Origin: Eulemur rufifrons
Taxonomy: Eukaryota > Chordata > Mammalia > Primates > Lemuridae
NCBI RefSeq assembly: GCF_041146395.1
Contig: NC_090989.1
Location: 253,732,343-253,796,342 of the forward strand
DNA: 64,000 bases
Direction of reading: 5' to 3'
Under the pieces are notes generated by a model, which was not told where the DNA came from, did no database searches, and was given only the letters and a program-made list of their open reading frames with translations. Below are positions 51,703 to 63,546 of the stretch, in pieces. How positions within the stretch are numbered: position 1 is the stretch's first letter; the number at the start of each line of letters is the position of its first letter. The position numbers and the translations under genes were made by a program.

Positions 51703-52804
51703 ACCTATAATATTGTTGAATTCAACAGGAATGTTAAAACATTCTGAATGGAGTCAATCTCCCTCTTTCTAACCTTCCTTTTTCACTATTTTATGTTCAT
51801 GTGTATATTTATTGGGGATTGAAGAGTCATCACAGATGATATTTTGCATTTTATTGGTTTTGCATTTTATTTTTTAATAACAATATTAAGTCACTTTTAT
51901 AATTAAAGTGATTTCAGGTGGTCATTTTGAATTTTAATGCTGAAAAACATTGAGATACAAAGGACAGCTTTGAAGGTTATAGCAAACCATTCTTCTTACG
52001 TGGACCCATTGAATGAAAGCATAATAGTGTGGATGCTTGATGAAGGAATAGAAGCTGCTGTTTTTTAATGTGTTCACTCCACTCTCAGTATATGGATGCA
52101 GCCTCCAAATTTTACAAAGAAAATAATCATCAGCATAGCATCTCTGCTTTCCTATGGATTGGTCTTTTTGTAAGGCAGCCTCATGGTTTTCTTAGTAAAA
52201 GTACTTCATTTCAAAATATATCTCTAGACACTCCTGGTAGGCCTGGGAAAATTTAGATTATTTCATGTCTCTTCAAAATTTCTTTCAAAGAAACAAGTCA
52301 AGCTCAATTTGTGTTTTAGAGATAGAGCAAAGTAGTAAAGTAGGAGGATGGAGGAAATCTTAACTTTGCTTTGAAGGGAACAAAAAATATTTTATTCCTT
52401 TGTTTGCCTTCCTTCTGCATTAGTCATAGGTCCCTTCTTCCTTGGCCATGGGTGGACCAAAGGAATAGCAGCAATTTGCAGGTTTGTAAAAGAGCAGTAC
52501 AAAGAGAAGAAAATGGCTGATAGAGAAAAATGAATAGGTTTGCTTCCCTCTCTAGGTTTTTATAGTTGTATTTTTAGATTATCCAATGGATTTTAGGTAT
52601 CTGGCCTCCTCCTTTGCTCCTTATTTCACTGTTTTTGATGTTATAAAATACAGTGCTACGTTCTTAACCCTAATTGTGAAATAGTATTCAAAGTCCAGTT
52701 TTTTAAAATATTATAATGAAAGTCACCTAGAATGGAAAGCTAGTGGATATGGTTAATACTGATGTTGGAAATAAAAACTTTTTCTCTAGTAACTTGTGTT
52801 TTGA
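51703..52804. other. AT-rich intron
   Basis: Nothing is recognised. A 62-codon frame at 52068-52256 has no family features. Confidence 0.4.
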
Positions 52805-53135
52805 TCGGGGACCTGCAAATTAATGGACAATGGACAGATTAACCAGGGAAGAAATAAGGTTTATTCACACTTGTGGGAATATTCAGTAATCAGTAACTCT
52901 CTGAAGAGTTTAGAAGAATATAGAGGTAAGGGTTACACACCAACTTAACAAAAGGAGGGGAGTTTAGGGAGTAAAAGGACAGAAGATTCTAATGCAACTC
53001 ATTTACACAATTTTTTTTGGAATGTCCCTGTTCCCAAGATCTGTTGTTTCCCTTACTGGAGAACTCCTGGAGGGTTGGGAGAGTTGTGACAACTACCTCA
53101 GTAAAGCTCTGCTTTAGTCAGATAAAGAAAGTTTA
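52805..53135 (-). repeat. Possible LTR-like remnant
   Basis: 'ggacagattaaccagggaag', 'aataaggtttattcacactt' and a downstream block resembling reversed LTR text. It is possibly the same family as 13188-13690. It lies 350 bp before the first zinc-knuckle-cluster exon. Confidence 0.3.
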
Positions 53136-53204
53136 GATAAGATTTCATTTTACATCAGCTATTGAATTTTTGGTGCCTTCACTGATTTTTTTATATTTGT
53201 ATAT

Positions 53205-53395
53205 AGCCTGATGATTTTCAAAGTATTTTCACGTATCTCATCTGATTCTCACAGGACTTTTTAGGTAGACAGGGAAAATACAGTTATTCCCTTTCACAGT
53301 TAAGGAAACTGAGGCTCTGAGAGATTAATTATTTATTCAGAGCCACACAACTAATAACAGAGTGAAGATAAGAATTTCAGGTATTCAGCATTTCT
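53205..53395 (-). repeat. MIR, antisense
   Basis: It has 'gtatctcatctgattctcac', 'agttaaggaaactgaggctc' and 'gagccacacaactaataaca', about 90 bp upstream of the 53485 exon. Confidence 0.85.
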
Positions 53396-53484
53396 CACTA
53401 TGCCTTTGGGGTTGAATAATTTATTGTCAATTTATACGTGCTTCAAAGAAGCCAAGGTTGAGTGATGTTTTATTTGTTCTGTAG

Positions 53485-53528
53485 GAGAAGGCGACGTAAA
53501 CTGGTTCATCAGTGAAAAAGATATTGAG
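53485..53528 (+). CDS. ZCCHC7: ZCCHC7-family internal exon, upstream of the zinc knuckles
   Basis: This is a 44-nt exon. A pyrimidine-rich acceptor ending in tgtag precedes it and a gtaaga donor follows. It enters in phase 1 (two bases completing a codon) and leaves in phase 0 after 14 codons reading EGDVNWFISEKDIE. That matches, as I remember it, the conserved NW-IS-KDIE stretch just before the knuckles of ZCCHC7, the zinc-knuckle subunit of the nuclear TRAMP RNA-surveillance complex (with the MTR4 helicase and a TENT4 poly(A) polymerase). The join to the next exon gives DIE-AQIANNR without a frame break. Codons are intact. The exon is too short for an ORF scan and is supported by phase, splice sites and homology together. 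It could belong to a close paralog, because I recall the sequence without alignment. Confidence 0.8.
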
Positions 53529-54610
53529 GTAAGATCAAATTCTTTTTGAAATTTTGAATAATAGGTTAATAATTTCCTTTGAGTCTATCTTATTATGATA
53601 ACTTTTGGAACATTAATCAACTTTTTTCAAATAGTGATCTTAAGTGGCTTTTAAGAAAATGTTTGACATTAGTACACGAGGGATTTAACTCTTCAGAAAC
53701 TTGGTTCAGCCTTGGTTTTTGTCAGTCACTTAATAGCCATTATCATTTAGTCCCCTTCCCCTTTTTATTTCTTCTCTGCCATGGCAAGTCCCCTCAGCCC
53801 TTATGGCCTGGTACTACTACAGATCAACACCGGAAATAACTGCTGCTTTGGTGTAAGGAAATGGTTAGTCTATTTTCAGGATGTGCAGGTGTTTATCTTT
53901 GTCATTTATTATCCTTAATTGCAGCAAAACTAGAGAGAATAATTAAAAGTCTTAAGAGATAAGTAGATTTTATCTACATGTAGTCTATTGAGCCAGCAGA
54001 ATAACAAATAAAAAAGATGAAAACTTTTTCTAAGATGGAATTCTACCAAACAAGATAAAAGCATGGTTGGGATTTACATATTCCTCCATATGATATACTT
54101 TGCTAAAGATAAAATTATAAAAACACCATGCCCTAAATAAAAATTTATGCAGGCCTCTCATTCAGAAAAATATGGTATACATTCACTTACAGAAGTCACA
54201 GTGACTTTGACACTGAATGCTACTGGAGTGTCTGATACATATCAATACCCCTGCTAGACCTGAACCGTAGGTAGAGAAAGATACAAAAGAAAAGGAATCA
54301 TTTGAAGGAGTGTGAAAGAATGGGCAGGAGGGACAGACAGAAAGGAGTAGAGTAATCTTTATGGCATCGCCTTTTTTGTTTTTCTACCTCTTTTTAAGAG
54401 AACAGGAGAGATCATGAAATTCCCTGTTACTAGATTCTATATTGAACTGAAAGGACTGTTAATTCTCTTGCCTCATCAAGGTAATGGAACTGACTTGAAG
54501 TTTGATGTTTCCTTACTGACTGATAGTTGTCTTTAAAAAGAAGAGTAGATGGTTTTTATTACACAGAGTGAAACATTTTTTTTAATTCTTGATTTTTTTC
54601 CCCCCCTTAG
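53529..54610 (+). other. Intron between the NW-IS exon and the first knuckle exon
   Basis: This 1082-bp gt-ag intron ends in a long T/C tract before ttag. I see no recognisable repeat and no second exon. A short open frame at 53579-53839 has no family features and is not annotated as coding. Confidence 0.7.
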
Positions 54611-54736
54611 GCCCAGATAGCTAATAACAGATCACCTGGAAGATTGGCCCAGCGATACTACACGGACTACAAAAATGTTACCTGTAGAAACTGTGACAAA
54701 CGTGGTCATTTGTCAAAAAACTGCCCCTTCCCACGT
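54611..54736 (+). CDS. ZCCHC7: ZCCHC7-family exon with one CCHC zinc knuckle
   Basis: This 126-nt, 42-codon, phase 0-0 exon has a very strong acceptor (T run, C run, then ttag) and a gtacgt donor. The frame begins [11 protein letters not shown], continues through a basic/tyrosine-rich linker (QRYYTDYKN) and holds a complete retroviral-type knuckle, [14 protein letters not shown] (CX2CX4HX4C), at exon residues 25-38. It ends NCPFPR. In the family, such knuckles bind RNA and protein partners in nuclear RNA quality control. All four zinc ligands and the glycine before the His are present, so the exon looks functional. The upstream intron is 1082 bp and the downstream one 933 bp. Reading past the donor stays open for about 126 nt, but that tail is intronic. 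ZCCHC7 is the best match I know. Linker residues differ from the human protein as I recall it. Confidence 0.88.
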
Positions 54737-55669
54737 GTACGTAAAATATGTAATACTTCTTTTCACATTTTACAAATCAAAATCATAGGGTTGGAAACTT
54801 ATAACTTTAGAATTCAAATTTTTTTAATAGGTGTGTTAAATTTCATGTGGGTCACAGCCTAGTGTAGGGGAAAGAACAATGTATTTAGAGTCAGAAAAAA
54901 CTGGAATCAATTTCAGTTTCCCATTACTAGTTGTATGACCTTGGCCAAATCACTTAACTCTCTGTGCTTTTGTTTTTTTTATATATAAATAAAGAGATTG
55001 AATGAGATGATTCCTGAGATCCCTTTCACTTCTAAACCTTCTACTTTATGACACAGCTTATTTCATTGTGGGTTAATTTCACTGTTAAAAAATTATAATT
55101 TTAGTCATTTATAAACATTTGTTGATATGAATTATGTTAAGTAGGTACATTAACTTTTGTAACAACACAGAACTGAAGCTCTTAGACGTTCACTAACACA
55201 TACTAAGCTCTTAACCAACATTCCTTTCATTACATATTCCGTCATCCAAATGACTATCTCTCAAATACGTGGGACAGCTTTTATGTTTCCTTTTTGTTTG
55301 TGCTTCTCTAGGCAAAACAGCCTCTTCTGTATCTGTTCCTCCTATGACTTACCTTTCAGATAACCTCATCATTCCATGTTCCCTCTAAGATACCTTTCGT
55401 TTTGTCAATATTCCTATAAGACAAAGCATAAGAAATAAATGCTAAGCTGTACAGACTAAACCTTTATGGCATCAACACTATACATATAGCTTAGATTAAA
55501 GCTCTAATTTCAACATTGTCTTTGAATTATGCTCAAGATTGGACCTTAATTGGGATCTTAAATTAGGAATAACTTTTTATGGGATTGTATACTAAGAGAA
55601 ATAGCAATGTTCTACTATTTGAGATTGAAGTGTTTTGCTAAAGAGATTTTATGTTTTTCTGCCACATAG
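54737..55669 (+). other. Intron between knuckle exons
   Basis: This 933-bp gt-ag intron contains a MIR in its first third and otherwise AT-rich sequence without recognised elements. Confidence 0.7.
54858..55050 (+). repeat. MIR
   Basis: The order typical of MIR is visible: a 'tagtgtagggg' start, 'gtatgaccttggccaaatcacttaac', 'ctctgtgc' and an 'aaataaagagattgaatgagatgat' segment. It lies inside the intron after the first knuckle exon. Confidence 0.75.
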
Positions 55670-55840
55670 AAAGCTCGTCCATGTTACCTGTGCTCTGAGT
55701 TAGGACACACTATGTATTCCTGTCCAGCGGACCTATGTGTAAGCTGTCCTATGCCTGAGAAATTTCCCCACAAATGTCTTTTCCCACATGCCTGGGATAA
55801 AGAATGTAACCGGTGTCATATGAAAGGCCACTATACTGAT
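55670..55840 (+). CDS. ZCCHC7: ZCCHC7-family exon with two zinc modules and the start of another
   Basis: This is a 171-nt, 57-codon, phase 0-0 exon between a cacatag acceptor and a gtgagt donor. It holds a CX2CX4HX4C knuckle (CYLCSELGHTMYSC, residues 5-18). Next comes a CX2CX7HXC module (CVSCPMPEKFPHKC, 23-36), then a conserved CLFPHAWDKEC stretch. It ends with CNRCHMKGHYTD, which supplies two Cys and the His of another knuckle. The final Cys must come from the following exon, which I could not find before 64000. This ligand order matches the ZCCHC7/Air1 array. Spacing and all ligands are kept, while residues between ligands differ noticeably from the human protein I remember. That is compatible with a fast-evolving ortholog or a paralog. 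No stop or frameshift is present, so a decayed pseudogene is unlikely over this stretch. Confidence 0.88.
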
Positions 55841-56282
55841 GTGAGTATCCTGCATATAACTCATTTATCAGGCTTTGGGGGCATTGTGCCAGTTTGTTTC
55901 TAATAGCCTACCTAAAAGGATGTTTACTCTGCATTATACAGAACTATAGGCATTCCCTTTGGCCACTGAACGTGTAAAGCAGGGCTCTAAATGTCGGGGT
56001 TAGGAGCCTACTGTTCATCAGGAGGCAGCATCAACAAATATTTTAAGTCTGTGCTAGTCCCTTTCTTTGATGTGTTTGCCAAGTGAACCTTAAAATTAAA
56101 GAGATATGTATTAAATAATATGTAAAATTTGTGTATATATTAATGCATATTTATACATACTTAGCAGTTGTATACGAGCTTCTATACGAAGCTTGGTGTG
56201 ATGCTGATTATTGGTGGTTCTTGCTGGCATAATAGTATAAGGAAAGAAGGACAAGCCACCCAGTACTTTAAATATGCTTGTC
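55841..56282. other. Start of the intron after the last visible exon
   Basis: Nothing is recognised after the gtgagt donor. The intron extends at least to 64000. Confidence 0.5.
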
Positions 56283-56619
56283 GGCCGGGTGTGGTGGCTC
56301 ACGCCTGTAATCCTAGCACTCTGGGAGGCCGAGGTGGGCGGATCCTTTGAGCTCAGGAGTTCGAGACCAGCCTGAGCAAGAGCGAGACCCCATCTCTACT
56401 AAAAATAGAAAGAAATTATATGGACAGCTAAAAATATATATAGAAAAAATTAGCCGGGCATGGTGGTGCATGCCTGTAGTCCCAACTACTCGGGAGGCTG
56501 AGACAGGAGGATCCCTTGAGCTCAGGAGTTTGAGGTTGCTGTGAGCTAGGCTGACGCCACGGCACTCACTCTAGTCTGGGCAACAAAGTGAGACTCTGTC
56601 TCAAAAAAAAAAAAGAATA
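56283..56619 (+). mobile_element. Full-length young Alu
   Basis: It starts ggccgggtgtggtggctc. The linker is 'atatggacagctaaaaatat', and the right arm carries 'gacgccacggcactcactct'. The target duplication AATATGCTTGTC lies at 56271-56282 and 56620-56631 without mismatch. Confidence 0.96.
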
Positions 56620-56631
56620 AATATGCTTGTC

Positions 56632-57249
56632 TTATTTAGATTTAAATAACGACAGTAATTGCAGCACATTAAAAGTGCTATTTTGGACATTGTTTACATC
56701 ATATTGTTAATATATATGGAGTTCTAGTCATAATTTCAGAGACCAGAAAGGCTAGTGATATGAGTAGATAAAGCTTTGATGTGGAATATGTAGTTTTCTA
56801 CATTCAGTTTACTCTGAACTCTTATTCAATGTCTCATTAAGGTCTGCCATTTTAGCTCTTAATTGCATCACTTACTACATAGTAACATATGTTTATTTTA
56901 TATTAACAGCTAATCAGTACAGAGTCATTTTTCATATTCTTACCTAGATGCCAGTCCTAATTGGTTCAAGGGACATTTATCAGAGGGTTAGCTCTCACTC
57001 TCTTTTTTTAAGCATTACTTATCTATTTAAAAAAAACAGTAAAAATCTTTTCCCTTTAATATATATTCTGAAGGACATGATAGAAAAGCATAAACACTTT
57101 TCTGATTTTATTTATATTAAAGTGTACCTGTAGTCTTTTGCTCAAAAAGTTAGTATGGCTTTCTATTGAAGTGAATTGCAGATTAAAACAAATTAAGAGT
57201 ATGAGTGTTTGGTATCTGTGTTTCTCATATAAATATGACAATTATGGAT
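56632..57249. other. AT-rich intron
   Basis: Nothing is recognised. Confidence 0.4.
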
Positions 57250-57620
57250 TATAATTCTACCAATATTTATGTTTAGATTGTTATCTATTTTTTAAATGAT
57301 ACTGCAGTAAGCATCTTTTAATTGTGTATCTGTTTGTTTAAGAGTATTTGAGTAAATCAAATTCTATAAATGGAATTGTGAAATTAAAAGGTATGTACAT
57401 TTATGTCTGGATAAATATTATCAAATTACTCTTCTAGAAGATTTATATCCACCTACCAGCAGTGTTTAGGGAAATGAGCACTGTAAGTATCAACACTAAG
57501 TAGTAATAGTCCTTCAAAATTTTAGCTAATCAAATAAGGAGAAAATGTTATTGTATTAATTTATATTTCTTAGGTGACTAATGAGGTTGAATATGATTAA
57601 TTTGAATGTTCTGATTCTCA
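57250..57620 (+). repeat. L1M-type 3' UTR fragment
   Basis: It shows 'gatactgcagtaagcatctt', 'ctataaatggaattgtgaaa', 'atatccacctaccagcagtg' and 'taggtgactaatgaggttga' in the usual order. Confidence 0.6.
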
Positions 57621-57849
57621 AGACTAAATATAGTGATAGAAGGTGTTCTTTCATTCCAAAGTAGTATAAACTTATTTTCCAGTATTCACCGAATCTTAAA
57701 AATGATAAATCCTAAGTTGCTCTAGTATTATGTTGTTGTCTGCATTAAGTTGTCAATCATAATTTTCTTATCAAGATTTTGTAGTTTGGCAGTTATGTTT
57801 AATAGCATCTGTTTTTACTTCTTTCTTCCAAAGAGCTTGTACCTGCGAT

Positions 57850-57990
57850 AACAGAAGGGGGGTCAGACATTATTATAAGCAGTTTTTTGAAACAAGAAAC
57901 TATAGTACAGAGCAGTTTAAAATTACTTGTAAAAGGTTATATAATCATCTGTGAGTTAATTCCCTAGCCTATTCTACGTAACTTCGTAAT
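57850..57990 (-). repeat. MIR, antisense
   Basis: 'gacattattataagcagttt', 'gaaacaagaaactatagtac' and 'acttgtaaaaggttatataa' are the reversed MIR core. The chance reading frame here mimics a following exon (see rejected items). Confidence 0.6.
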
Positions 57991-58069
57991 TTTGGCCCCT
58001 AATACATGTTAAACTTTAAAATGAGGATTAATAATCCCAGTGAATATAAATTTTTAAAATACAGTTAAA

Positions 58070-58210
58070 ATAGTGTTGTGCACCTGTAATCCCAGCTACT
58101 CAGGAGGCTGAGGCAGGAGGACTGCTTGAGCCCAGGAGTTTGAGATCATCTTGGGCACCATTGCAAGACCCTGTCTCATAATAAAATAAAATAAATAAAA
58201 TAAAATAAAG
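58070..58210 (+). mobile_element. Alu arm fragment with (AAAAT)n tail
   Basis: 'gtgcacctgtaatcccagct', 'ggaggactgcttgagcccag' and an AAAATAAAT-type tail. Confidence 0.8.
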
Positions 58211-60000
58211 TAGGATTAGGCTGTTACAAACTTCAGGGAAGGCAGTACCTTTCCCCCCAAATCTTACAGGATCTACTGTTTTTGTTCTAATACATGATCA
58301 AGGTTCTGGATACTCGTCTGTTTCTAGCCTGCCCACCTCGTATAAGATTCCCTTGGAGCCTAATCAAGCCTGGGCTCCACTGACTCCTTGTGGAGAAGCC
58401 AGCAGTCCTTCCACCAGCCCAGAAGCTCTTCATGAGGTATCACTTGGAAGCAGAGTCATTCTGGCCCCAGGTTGCTACTCTGTCTCAAAAAAAAAAAAAA
58501 GTCCAGGCAGGCTTTAATTTTACTACTAAATCACTAATAACGATAAATTCTGGGACTATCTGAGCTATTAATTCAGAGGAAAATTAAGGAAGTCAGATTG
58601 TCTTTACCACTTGGAAGGCTAAAAGCTTTACTCAATATTATAGAATAAGCTCAACTCGCCTGAATTTTATAGATCCCGGACAATCTTCTGATTGGGTTCT
58701 GAAAATCTCCCTCAAATGCTACATTAGTGAAGAACAAGGAAAGATTTTCAAACACTAAAACTATTCCAAGGCTTACTTATGGAACTCTGTGTTTGCCAGT
58801 TTGCTAATCAATTCTGGGTATGTTCTTGTTGAACTCAAGATGCAGTTTATTCATCTTAAAAAGCAACACTTTTCTTCAATTGTCGACTAATTAGGCATTC
58901 CATCTAAAAGGTACACAACAATTCCTCTTGAAAATTTATAAATGTCTGTAGAATGATTCTATTTCAGTAAAAAAAAAACCTAAATGAACTCTGTATAATC
59001 TCTATATAAGCTTGTGTGTATATATTTTTGAAGAATGATAAATGAGATAAAATAATACATACCAGGCTATTAATGTTGGGTCTTCCTCAGTAGACTGGGA
59101 ATAGGTTGGAAGAGGACTGAGAGATTCAATAAGTATGATCTTGGTTTGTTATATAGCCTTCTATTGATTAATGCCTTGATAAAAATAATAATAAAAACAA
59201 AACTATTTTAAGAAGTTCAAGAAACTCAAGTAAATTATATAATAAATGAGTTAATTGGCATTTAGTTACATAACACTAAAATAGTTCTCTCTCTAATCAC
59301 AGATATTAAGGGAAAAGTCTATACCCTAAGGACACTAATTATACTGAGATAGTTTCAAATATACAGATAGATATGACTCAATTTTTAAATTCTTCAGTGT
59401 TCTTCTAAACTTTTATTTTTATTTTTAGCCCATGATCTTTTAGATAGGAATCAATCCTAAAATAAGCTACAAGGTCTCAACATTAAACTCTTCTCTAACC
59501 CGTCTCATCACCCCCACTACCCAGCACTACCTTCCTTGGTTTAGGGATGCTTATATGGGACCTTTACCTTTACATTATCATTACCTATAGAATCTTATTT
59601 TTATAAGAATCTTGGACAACAGGAAGGGTCTTTTAATGGCCTAGGTAACAATTTCCAGTGGAACAAAACATCTCTACTTTCAGATCTCTGTAATTATAAC
59701 TGTGTCCCTATTGTTCACAAACAAACCAAAACTTGATTGTATCTCAACTTTTCCATGAATGAGTTGATCACAGACCTAAACAATCCTTGGCAGATACCAC
59801 TTAAGCTCCCAGGGCTTGCTAGATTGACTTAAGCCTCCATTTTTTTAAATAAACCAATAGAAAAGAAAAAATTACAGGCCTGTACAAAGAATTAGTAGAT
59901 CAAAAAAGGAATCAGAGATGTTGCCAAATAAAGTCACTATAGGACATAGGAAACTTGAGAAAATTCTAATTCATTCTTCATAGGCAGTGTGAATACAGAA
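58211..60000. other. Unresolved 1.8-kb stretch
   Basis: It contains an Alu-end-like scar at 58468-58500 ('aggttgctactctgtctc' plus A run), a GC-richer piece at about 58330-58460 and AT-rich sequence. An old retroelement is possible at 59480-59860, but I cannot assign it. Confidence 0.35.
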
Positions 60001-60540
60001 GAGAAAGAAAAAGCAATCCCAAGCCAAATGATAAAAGGAAATTATGATCAAAAGAGTTCACACCCAATATGAGGGAGAAAAAGACCCACATCTGGACATG
60101 CTAGTGAAATTTCTGAATGTCGAACAATAACTAAAGACATAAAGAACACTGGAAACTAAGAAGAGGGGAGAAGGGATAAAAACTTACCTGTCCAGTACAA
60201 TCAACACTGTCCTGGTGATAGGCACACTGAAAGCCCTGACTTAGAATTATGTATTATATCCATGTAACAAAAATATTTGTGCCCCCTTAGTATTTTGAAA
60301 TTATAAAAAAATTATACTAACATCCAGTGAGAAAAGTACACACAAATCAGATGAACATCAAACTTCTCCTGTATGAAACTAAATGCCAGAAGGTAGTGGA
60401 GAAATCTCTAGAGGCTGGTAGATTCTGAGGAAATAAAATGAAGCAGTCAATCTGTTGCTCATTTGTGAATTTAAGGGAAAAGTCTTGGGAATAAAATCAG
60501 CAACAGTGAACAGTGAAACCAAGAGTACATGTCTGAATAC
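60001..60540 (+). repeat. HAL1-like LINE piece with a younger L1 3' end inserted
   Basis: HAL1/L1M ORF1-like text ('acatgctagtgaaatttctg', 'gaaactaaatgccagaaggt') flanks 60150-60312. That insert ends 'tccatgtaacaaaaatattt', 'gtgccccc' and 'ttgaaattataaaaaaatta', a typical lemur L1 3' terminus. Confidence 0.5.
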
Positions 60541-60575
60541 TTCTTGTTAATCTGTTTTTAAACTTAATGTACATA

Positions 60576-60682
60576 TTTACTGGGTGTGATAGTGCATGCC
60601 TATAGTCCTGGCTACTCGGGAGGCAGAGGCAGGAGGATTACTTGAGCCCAGGAGTTCAAGAACAGCCTGGGCAAAAAGAAAA
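60576..60682 (+). mobile_element. Alu left-arm fragment
   Basis: 'actgggtgtgatagtgcatg', 'cctggctactcgggaggcag' and 'gagcccaggagttcaagaac'. Confidence 0.75.
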
Positions 60683-60959
60683 AGTAAATAAAAATATGAG
60701 AGAAAAATTATTTTTAAAATAAATATAATTATAATTATGTGGATTATAGGTAATCTCAATAAGATAAAAGGTAAATTGTTTTAATAACAAGAAAAAATAA
60801 GTCATATAATATTAAGATTGCTAATTTAAAATGAAAGAGAGGAAATTTACACATTATACCAGATCATATGAGAAAATGGAAACAATGAAAAACAAAAAGC
60901 ATAAAGTATGAGAAAAATAGGACCAGATATAACAATAAATAAATGTACTTGCATTAGAT

Positions 60960-62950
60960 TAAACTCTTTTATTAGAAGACAAAGACATCAGTGTCAGAAA
61001 CCATAAAGCAAAAGGATAGTAGATTTAACTACCGCCATGAAAAGTCTGTTGATCCCAAGAGACCATTAACAAAATTAAATGGCAAACCAGAGTTTGGGAA
61101 AGATTTTTATAATACATATGATTGGAAAATTATCTAAAATATGTATGTAATATATTAAAAGCACTTACAAATCAATATGAGGAAAGGAAAATACCTCAAT
61201 AATAATAATAACAATTGTTAGGGAAGCTGTACTATTAAAGTACACTTGGATAGCCTCTCTGGAATTCAGTAATGGATGATGTTTGCAAAGATATATAACT
61301 AAAAGAATGTTTACTTCAGAGTTGTTTATAATAATGAAAACTAGAAGCAACCCAAATATTTAACAGTGGGGATGACTCAAGTTACTTACCGTATATTCAT
61401 ATAATGGGTTACTATTAAGCCATTTAAAAAATGATGTAGAAATGAATATTGAAAGCTAAAAAAGTTACTAGTACATTAAATGAAATGCACAAATTACAAA
61501 ACAATGTATGAAGTATAATCCTATTTTAATATAAATATGTGTGGTTTGTGTTCATGTAGATTTGCTTAGGAAAAAGTTTAGAATGAAATAAATAGTCCAA
61601 ATTATTTACTCTTGTTATGTCAGGAATTATAGGTGAGTTTTATTTTTTACTTCTATTGACCTTAATTTCCTATTTTTATATTAGCCATTCTAATAATTGT
61701 GCAGTATCTATCTCATTGTGCTTTTAGTTTGCATTTGCTTCATGGCTACTAATGTTGAATGTCCTTCATGCACTTATTTGTCATCTTTATATTCTTTAGT
61801 GCAGTGTCAAGATCCTCTCCCAATTCGTACTTAGAGTGTTTATTTCCTTATTACTGGGTTTTGATAGTTCTTTCTATATTTTTAATATAAGTGTTTTACT
61901 GAGTATGTGATTTGAAAATATTTTTTTCCAATTCATAGTTTGTCTTTTTGTTCTCTCGACAGTTCTCTGTCAGAGCAAACATTTTTAAATTTGATAAAGT
62001 CTAGTTAATCAATTTTTTTCTATTATCAATCATGCTCTTGGGTGCCATTTCCAAAAAGTCTTTACCAACCCTAGGTCACAAAGATTTTCTGCTCTTTATT
62101 CTTTCAAACGTTTTGTAGTTTTATGTTTCATATTCAGATCTGTGATCCATTTTGAGTTCATCTTTGTGTAAGGTGTGAGGTTTAGATCAAGGTTGACATT
62201 CTTACATATGTATAACCAATTGTTTCAGCACCATTTTTTGAGAAGACTATCCATTATCAATTGAACTGATTTTGCATCTTTATCAAAATCAAATGGTCAT
62301 ATATGTGTGGATTGATTCCTGGACTCTATTCTGTTGCATGGGTTTATGTATCTGTCCCATCACCAATACCACATTTTCTTGATTACTGTAGTTTTATAGG
62401 CTTCAGTCTTAAAATCAGGTATTGTAATTCCTTAAACTTTGTTGCTTTTTATAAAATTAATTTTGCTATTCTAGTGACTTTCCCTTTTCAATTAAATTGT
62501 AGAATCAGCTTGTCTATACCTATAATAAATTCTGATTGAATTTTGATTGCAGTCATGTTCAGTTTATAGATCACTATGAGGACAATTGACTCTCTACTGT
62601 ATTCAGTCTTCCGATTCATGAACATGGTATGTCTATTTAGGTCATCTTTTGTTTCTTTAACCAGAATTTTGTAGTTCTCACTGTTTATATTCTCTGCATA
62701 TTTAGATCTATACCTAAATATTTTGTTTTTCTTGGAACTATAGCAGTCATACTTTTAAATGTTGGTTTTCAATTTGTTTATTGCTTCTATAAAGAAAAAA
62801 GTTTAGGATGAAATATTCTGAAATGTTTGCAATAGTTACCTCAGGTGGTGGGATTATAGGTATTTTTACTCATCTTTATTTTTTATTTTCATAATGAATA
62901 TGCAGTACTTTTATAATATTGTTATTCCTATTTTTGAAAATATAAGTTTT
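60960..62950 (+). repeat. L1M-type LINE remnants, with two similar 3' tails
   Basis: The outer element (about 60960-61670) has ORF2-end text ('gttgtttataataatgaaaa', 'ctagaagcaacccaaatatt'). Next come 1.1 kb of L1M 3' UTR-like text ('cctaggtcacaaagattttc', 'gtttcagcaccattttttga', 'accaataccacattttcttg'). A second, homologous tail follows at 62785-62950. Confidence 0.65.
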
Positions 62951-63155
62951 TAGACTAAAATTACTACAGTATCACATAGAACAACTCTGGACCTATGGGA
63001 GATTACTTGTATGTCTGACATATACTGGGTGCTATCAGAACCGTGGGAGAAAAGGAAAAGGAACTTTCCTGAGGATAATTCCATGAGAATTAGAGAAATA
63101 AAACTGGATGACAGGGCCTGATTATAAATAAAAGGAATTTAATATAGTTAACTAA

Positions 63156-63533
<378 letters not shown>

Positions 63534-63546
63534 AAACAATTTGCTC

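Noticed and set aside
54644..54862. 72-codon frame starting inside the first knuckle exon and running into the intron
   Set aside because: The gtacgt donor at 54737 and the phase-0 continuation in the next exon explain the coding part. The remainder is intron.
56347..56544. Open frame repeated almost identically at 63260-63460 and in reverse at 30566-30751
   Set aside because: All are Alu bodies. The shared peptide reflects the Alu consensus and not a gene family.
57839..57957. Candidate next ZCCHC7 exon: 'ag' followed by a frame starting with the expected Ala-Cys-Thr-like codons
   Set aside because: After three codons the frame diverges, the acceptor would be off by one base for phase 0, and the sequence from about 57865 onward reads as a reversed MIR.
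59480..59870. Endogenous retrovirus internal region
   Set aside because: No recognisable retroviral motif, primer-binding site or paired LTRs. The resemblance was only in base composition.
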